From: Candidatus Poribacteria bacterium
GTDB lineage: Bacteria; Poribacteria; WGA-4E; DTYX01
Assembly: GCA_012961655.1 (NCBI GenBank)
Contig: DTYX01000115.1
Location: forward strand, 1-8,394
Length of the DNA stretch: 8,394 bases
Reading direction: 5' to 3'
Shown here: positions 5,322 through 8,394 of the stretch, one piece after another
Layout of the letters: every line of letters starts with the position of its first letter
Position numbering within the stretch: position 1 is the first letter of the stretch
Notes under the pieces: generated by a model
The model's database searches: none
Told to the model about the DNA's origin: nothing
What the model saw: only the letters and a program-made list of their open reading frames with translations
Translations under genes and position numbers: made by a program

Positions 5322-7241
5322 TCATTTCCTTTTAAACCGACTCTCCAATTCGCTTTTACTCATCCTGACGATAATCGGACGGGAATGTGGACAGGTAAAA
5401 GGTTGACTGGTTTGTGAGAGTTCTTTGACTAAATTGACCATCTCCTCCATCGCCAGTTTGGCGCCGGCTTTGACCGCCGAATGACATGCGAGGATAACCA
5501 AAGCTTGCCCCTGAGCTTCTAAGAGCCTATCTTCCTTGCCAGTGTCGTCGGATAAATTATCGATGAGCTCCATTATCGCCTCGGCTGTCTCGCTGTTAGG
5601 CAACGTCGAAGGCACAGCCCTGACCAGGATGGTGTTGCCACCGAATGCTTCCACATCAAAACCGATTTCTCTGAAAAGTTCAATATGTTCATTAAAAATG
5701 GCTAATTGCGTCGCGCTGAGTTCAACGGTGACGGGAAGCAGTAAGCCTTGTCCTGGAATGCCGTCCGCTTGTAGTTGCCGCAGGAAGCGTTCATAAAGCA
5801 CGCGTTCTGAAGCAATATGCTGGTCGATAAAGAAGACTTCATGTTTTCCCTCGGCGACAATATAAGTATTGAATAAATTGGTTTTAAGTCGAATGTTGTC
5901 GAAGTCTAACAGTTCCAACTCCATATCCGCTGCGCTTTCATCTCCTCGTTGACGGGGGAGGCGCGAGGAGTAGGTGGAGTGGTCAAGTCCCATTGAAATA
6001 CCGTCTTCCGCCTCAGATTTTGTTGAAATTCCCGGCGTTTTATCTTCAGCGGCGGATTCATCATCCAATGGAATTTCTGAGGGTTGTACTGTATCGGGAG
6101 CTTGGCTGACTTCTGTCTGCTGTCTCTGCCGCTGAAGCATTCGTTCAATGGCGCGGTCTAGCCTTGGAATTCGTCTTTCTCTGTCCTCAGTTGTTGTTTC
6201 CAAATCCCCCCGTTTAGTAAAGGGGGAAGAGCCCGTTTTTACATTGGGAATATATTTCTGTTTGTAAATGCCGCTTTGCAACGAGCGCACGATTTGACCG
6301 TAGATAGTTCTTTCATTGCGGAAGCGAACTTCCGTCTTGGCGGGATGAACGTTGATATCGACATCTTCGGACGCGATTGTCAGGAACAGGAACGCCACGG
6401 GAAATCGGTCTTTTGGAATCATCGAACGCAGTGCCTCGCTCAAAGCCGCGCCGATGATTTTACTTTTAATGGGACGGGAATTCATGAAGAAGAGTTGATA
6501 ATTACGATTACTTTTCGTATAATCGGGTTTTCCGATAAAACTGTGCAATTGGAAATTTGGCAGGTTGGTGGTGAACTCCATCAGGTTTTCGGCAAAATCT
6601 TTCCCATAGAGCAGATAGATACGTTCGGCAATAGAATCGCAGGCGCGCACATCGATAAGCGTGCGGTTGTTGTGAGACAACTTAAGCTGAATTTGCGGAT
6701 GAGCCAATGCCGTCCAGGTAACACTATTGATAATATGGCTCATCTCGGTTGAATCGCTTTTGAGAAACTTCAGCCTCGCAGGCACATTATAAAAGAGATT
6801 GTTCACTGTGATGCGCGTTCCTGGCGAAGAACCGATTTCTACAACGGACTTGATAATCCCGCCCTCAACGACAAGTTTTGTGCCATTAATAGCATCCGTC
6901 GTCTTGGTTATAAGTTCCAATTGGCAGACCGAAGCAATGCTTGGCAGCGCCTCGCCGCGAAACCCGAGCGTCCTAATAGCATTCAAATCCTCCACTGAAT
7001 GAATTTTACTTGTCGCATGCCGCTCCAGCGCCAACAAAGCGTCCTCGCGTTCCATGCCGATGCCGTTGTCAATAACTCGAATCGAACGCTTGCCGCCAGC
7101 CTGTATTTCCACGCTGATGTTTGTGCTTTCCGCGTCGATGGCATTTTCCACCAGTTCCTTCACGACAGAAGCGGGACGCTCCACTACTTCTCCCGCCGCA
7201 ATTTTGTTCGCTATATCTTCCGGTAAAACTTTGATGCGCAT
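5322..7241 (-). CDS. mutL: DNA mismatch repair protein MutL, endonuclease type
   Basis: MutL links MutS mismatch recognition to strand removal. The GHKL ATPase domain (about 1-330) shows Glu29 and Asn33 in KELVENAIDA, DNGIGM at 58-63, TLGFRGEAL at 91-99 and GTRITVNNLFYNVPARLKFL at 141-160. The Ser5-type fold block has NSRPIKS and DINVHPAKTEVRF at 295-307. A variable linker (about 331-450) follows. The C-terminal dimerisation domain (about 452-639) carries the metal-dependent nicking motif DQHIASERVLYE at 473-484 (usual form DQHAxxER), ACHSAVKAG at 585-593, CPHSRPIIV at 617-625 and the terminal FKR at 636-638. So it should belong to the nicking MutL type used by bacteria without MutH. Length of 639 is normal. 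The ATG at 7241 has GGAAGG (7250-7255) 8 nt upstream. No mutS is in the window. Confidence 0.98.
   Translation of the reverse strand: MRIKVLPEDIANKIAAGEVVERPASVVKELVENAIDAESTNISVEIQAGGKRSIRVIDNGIGMEREDALLALERHATSKIHSVEDLNAIRTLGFRGEALPSIASVCQLELITKTTDAINGTKLVVEGGIIKSVVEIGSSPGTRITVNNLFYNVPARLKFLKSDSTEMSHIINSVTWTALAHPQIQLKLSHNNRTLIDVRACDSIAERIYLLYGKDFAENLMEFTTNLPNFQLHSFIGKPDYTKSNRNYQLFFMNSRPIKSKIIGAALSEALRSMIPKDRFPVAFLFLTIASEDVDINVHPAKTEVRFRNERTIYGQIVRSLQSGIYKQKYIPNVKTGSSPFTKRGDLETTTEDRERRIPRLDRAIERMLQRQRQQTEVSQAPDTVQPSEIPLDDESAAEDKTPGISTKSEAEDGISMGLDHSTYSSRLPRQRGDESAADMELELLDFDNIRLKTNLFNTYIVAEGKHEVFFIDQHIASERVLYERFLRQLQADGIPGQGLLLPVTVELSATQLAIFNEHIELFREIGFDVEAFGGNTILVRAVPSTLPNSETAEAIMELIDNLSDDTGKEDRLLEAQGQALVILACHSAVKAGAKLAMEEMVNLVKELSQTSQPFTCPHSRPIIVRMSKSELESRFKRK
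5942..5970. repeat. Inverted repeat in the mutL linker
   Basis: CTCCTCG (5942-5948) and CGAGGAG (5964-5970) are exact 7-bp inverted arms around a 15-bp GC-rich centre. It codes for SRLPRQRGDE in the non-conserved MutL linker and keeps the frame. It may be a captured palindromic repeat. Confidence 0.5.
6205..6227. repeat. C-run/G-run palindromic repeat inserted in frame in mutL
   Basis: TCCCCC (6205-6210) pairs with GGGGGA (6222-6227), and TTTA (6213-6216) with TAAA (6218-6221), leaving an extra CG. This matches the general form of TCCCCCTTTA-type palindromes known as small mobile repeats in several bacteria. It encodes SPFTKRGD in the MutL linker without breaking the frame. Confidence 0.6.
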
Positions 7242-7249
7242 CGTAAATA

Positions 7250-7358
7250 CCTTCCATTAAAACCTGTATTCCGCTATTTCAAAAAATTGTATTTCGTTCC
7301 TTCGCAGGAATGGAAGGAAGGGGAAATAAGTTTCCTTCCCTTTTATCCCTTCCTTGCT
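7250..7358 (-). promoter_or_regulatory. mutL 5' leader with two competing pairings
   Basis: From the predicted transcript start (about 7358) to the Shine-Dalgarno of mutL. On the minus strand, arm 1 (7355-7347, AAGGAAGGG) pairs perfectly with arm 2 (7322-7314, CCCTTCCTT). An overlapping segment (7317-7309, CCTTCCATT) pairs perfectly, 9 bp, with 7258-7250 (AATGGAAGG), which contains the mutL ribosome binding site. The two pairings share 7314-7317, so they exclude each other. The pairs are seen directly; a switch is inference, and the GGAAGG-rich composition makes chance pairing easier. Confidence 0.45.
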
Positions 7359-7364
7359 TATGAT

Positions 7365-7393
7365 ATTGTAACGAATCGTTTCTAAAATGTCAA
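7365..7393 (-). promoter_or_regulatory. Sigma70-type promoter of mutL
   Basis: Perfect -35 TTGACA (7393-7388), a 17-bp spacer, then -10 TACAAT (7370-7365, one mismatch to TATAAT), all on the minus strand. The start of transcription should be near 7358, giving a leader of about 117 nt before the mutL ATG. This is the best promoter in the window. An 11-bp palindrome (7370-7380) overlaps the spacer and the edge of the -10 box. Confidence 0.85.
7370..7380. promoter_or_regulatory. Possible operator palindrome in the mutL promoter
   Basis: AACGA-A-TCGTT on the plus strand is a perfect 5+1+5 palindrome located between the -35 and -10 boxes and touching the -10. A repressor bound here would block RNA polymerase. 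It is not a good match to the LexA boxes I know. Confidence 0.3.
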
Positions 7394-7578
7394 GTATATA
7401 TCCAGCCCCATTCCAGAAATTTTGAGGATTTCTGAAGGAAAGAAGTAATTTTTCCTTAGATGCCAAAGTTCATGGGACTGCAAGTTGCAAATTAGAAACT
7501 TGGGCTACAAGCAGGTTTTTTCCGAATTCGTCAGCAGAGCCTAATGCCTATCGGACGATGAGCACCTTCTTTACCGCT
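7394..7578. other. Noncoding stretch with inverted repeats upstream of the mutL promoter
   Basis: Together with the leader and promoter (7242-7393) this forms the window's longest stretch without a gene. It holds an inverted repeat CAGAAAT (7414-7420) / ATTTCTG (7428-7434), loop 7 nt, about 20 bp upstream of the -35. It also holds CAAGTT (7481-7486) / AACTTG (7497-7502), loop 10 nt, followed on the plus strand by GCAGG and six T (7515-7521 region). A minus-strand open frame of 69 codons (7257-7466) crosses the promoter and looks like no protein. I see no gene here. Confidence 0.6.
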
Positions 7579-8394
7579 CTAAAAGAACCAGCCTCCATCA
7601 GGTAGCGTATCCATCAAAGTCACAGTCGTCGTCTCAGTGAACGTTCCTTCGTTCTTGACAACAACGCCAACGGACACAGAACCTTGTCCCACTTCCGAAG
7701 GCACATCGATGCTGACGATGGCTACATCATGTACGTCTCCTACAAACTCATCAGCTTCGTATGTACTCTGCCAATTTTTACCTCGACGCCGCTGGTTGAA
7801 TTCGCGTCTACATGTATCTCGCCGCCGGAGGTATTATTATTGTAGAGCGTATTGTTGTAAATCTTTTTGTTGTCTGAATCCCAACAATAGATTACCGAGC
7901 GGTTCGATAAAATAGACCAGTCATTGTTATAGATAAAGTTGTTTCTCACAACCATCAACCCATCGGTAAAGTTGAAGGTTATTATACCGCCCCAATTCAG
8001 AGGTGAAGTAGAAGGACATCGGTTGTTGTATATTAAATTGCGCTCGATAATGCTCGTATGCTCGTAGTCATCACTGTTATAAATGACCACGTTGGTTCTG
8101 TTATCATGAAAGAGATTATCAGAGATAATAACCTCTGGTGGACTTACCGGTTCGCCGCCGGAAGTATCGGTATAGACAGAAAGAAGCGGGCAGGAATCGT
8201 CGTCATCATAGAAATTCTTGAACTCATTTCCCTGAATGATGCAGTCTATCCGCATAGGCATTACCTGAAGCAGATTGCACCGACCAGCGGGGTCATTTCC
8301 TGCTCCTTGTCCGTCGAAGACGTTATCTCTTATAGTAAGGAGGCCGTCAGTAAGTCCTGTTTGATTAGCCCATAATACTCGGTATTACTCAAAA
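7579..8394 (-). pseudogene. Broken right-handed beta-helix protein with CARDB-like tail
   Basis: Probably a remnant or misread of a secreted or surface protein. The frame open from 8384 to 7740 encodes Asn-rich parallel beta-helix coils: LLTIRDNVFDG, DCIIQGNEFKNF, EVIISDNLFHDN, SIIERNLIYNN, LMVVRNNFIYNN and KKIYNNTLYNNN. An ATG occurs only at 8261, inside the repeats; upstream the same frame stays coding-like until a TAA at 8385-8387, with no usual start. At the other end the frame ends at 7740. One extra A in the A-run at 7775-7779 would continue it as KNWQSTYEADEFVGDVHD, then VAIVSIDVPSEV and VSVGVVVKNEGTFTETTTVT, resembling a CARDB or similar Ig-like domain. That stops at 7579, short of a full domain. 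No signal peptide is visible; the 5' end is outside or lost. The role of such proteins (polysaccharide binding or lyase-like) cannot be fixed here. Confidence 0.7.

Noticed and set aside
5243..5330. Upstream extension of the DUF2283 frame toward the mutL stop
   Set aside because: The frame stays open but the residues do not resemble the family or a DUF4258 partner, and the family begins at about the ATG at 5242.
7365..7393. LexA (SOS) box in the mutL promoter
   Set aside because: The palindrome has AAC and GTT five bases apart rather than the spacing of the Bacillus-type box and lacks the CTG-N10-CAG form; no support for LexA.
7257..7466. Minus-strand open frame of 69 codons upstream of mutL
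   Set aside because: It spans the -35 and -10 boxes and the GGAAGG-rich leader, has no ribosome site or protein-like pattern, and is explained as noncoding DNA.
7481..7521. Intrinsic terminator
   Set aside because: The 6-bp stem has a 10-nt loop and the T-run starts more than 10 nt after it; on the minus strand, where the gene lies, no T-run follows.
1..8394. CRISPR array, tRNA, rRNA, insertion sequence or phage genes
   Set aside because: No spaced direct repeats of CRISPR type, no tRNA-like cloverleaf noticed and no transposase or integrase motifs in any translation.

Overview
The window looks like a bacterial chromosome fragment of moderate GC content. Every gene I can support lies on the minus strand. 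The content is mostly housekeeping genes: argS, rsfS, yqeK, yacG, nadD, ftsB-like and mutL. An NAD-dependent sugar-type oxidoreductase, a small DUF2283 protein and a broken surface-type beta-helix gene sit between or beside them. The short palindromic and tandem repeats, some inside coding regions, plus the Gfo/Idh/MocA oxidoreductase and the beta-helix protein, remind me of Candidatus Poribacteria or another uncultured sponge or marine lineage. That is an impression from gene style, not a proven placement.

Layout from left to right; transcription runs right to left. 1-1457: argS, 3' end outside the window. 1451-1933: rsfS, overlapping argS. 2001-2606: yqeK (HD-domain Ap4A hydrolase family). 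2581-2847: yacG zinc ribbon, overlapping yqeK. 2848-3028: intergenic gap with a 4 x 7-bp tandem repeat and a possible -10 box. 3029-3610: nadD. 3643-3912: FtsB/DivIC-like division protein. 3915-4916: Gfo/Idh/MocA oxidoreductase, almost touching ftsB. 4936-4968: near-perfect palindrome. 4977-5242: DUF2283 gene split by a frameshift. 5322-7241: mutL with an endonuclease-type C-terminus. 7242-7578: mutL leader, a strong sigma70-type promoter and inverted repeats. 7579-8394: broken right-handed beta-helix gene with a CARDB-like tail.

Two transcription blocks are likely. One runs gfo - ftsB - nadD, then (with or without a new promoter) yacG - yqeK - rsfS - argS. It is a version of the widespread nadD-yqeK-rsfS cluster, joining NAD synthesis, Ap4A turnover, ribosome silencing, gyrase control and tRNA charging. 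The other is mutL followed by the DUF2283 gene, driven by the promoter at 7365-7393.

I found no clear undescribed multi-gene system. The most interesting signals are regulatory. The mutL leader can form two mutually exclusive pairings, one hiding the ribosome binding site and one freeing it, and an 11-bp palindrome overlaps the mutL promoter. The rsfS ribosome binding site sits in a GAAA-loop hairpin. ArgRS lacks both histidines of its HIGH motif. Two genes carry apparent frameshifts, which may be real decay or sequencing error.
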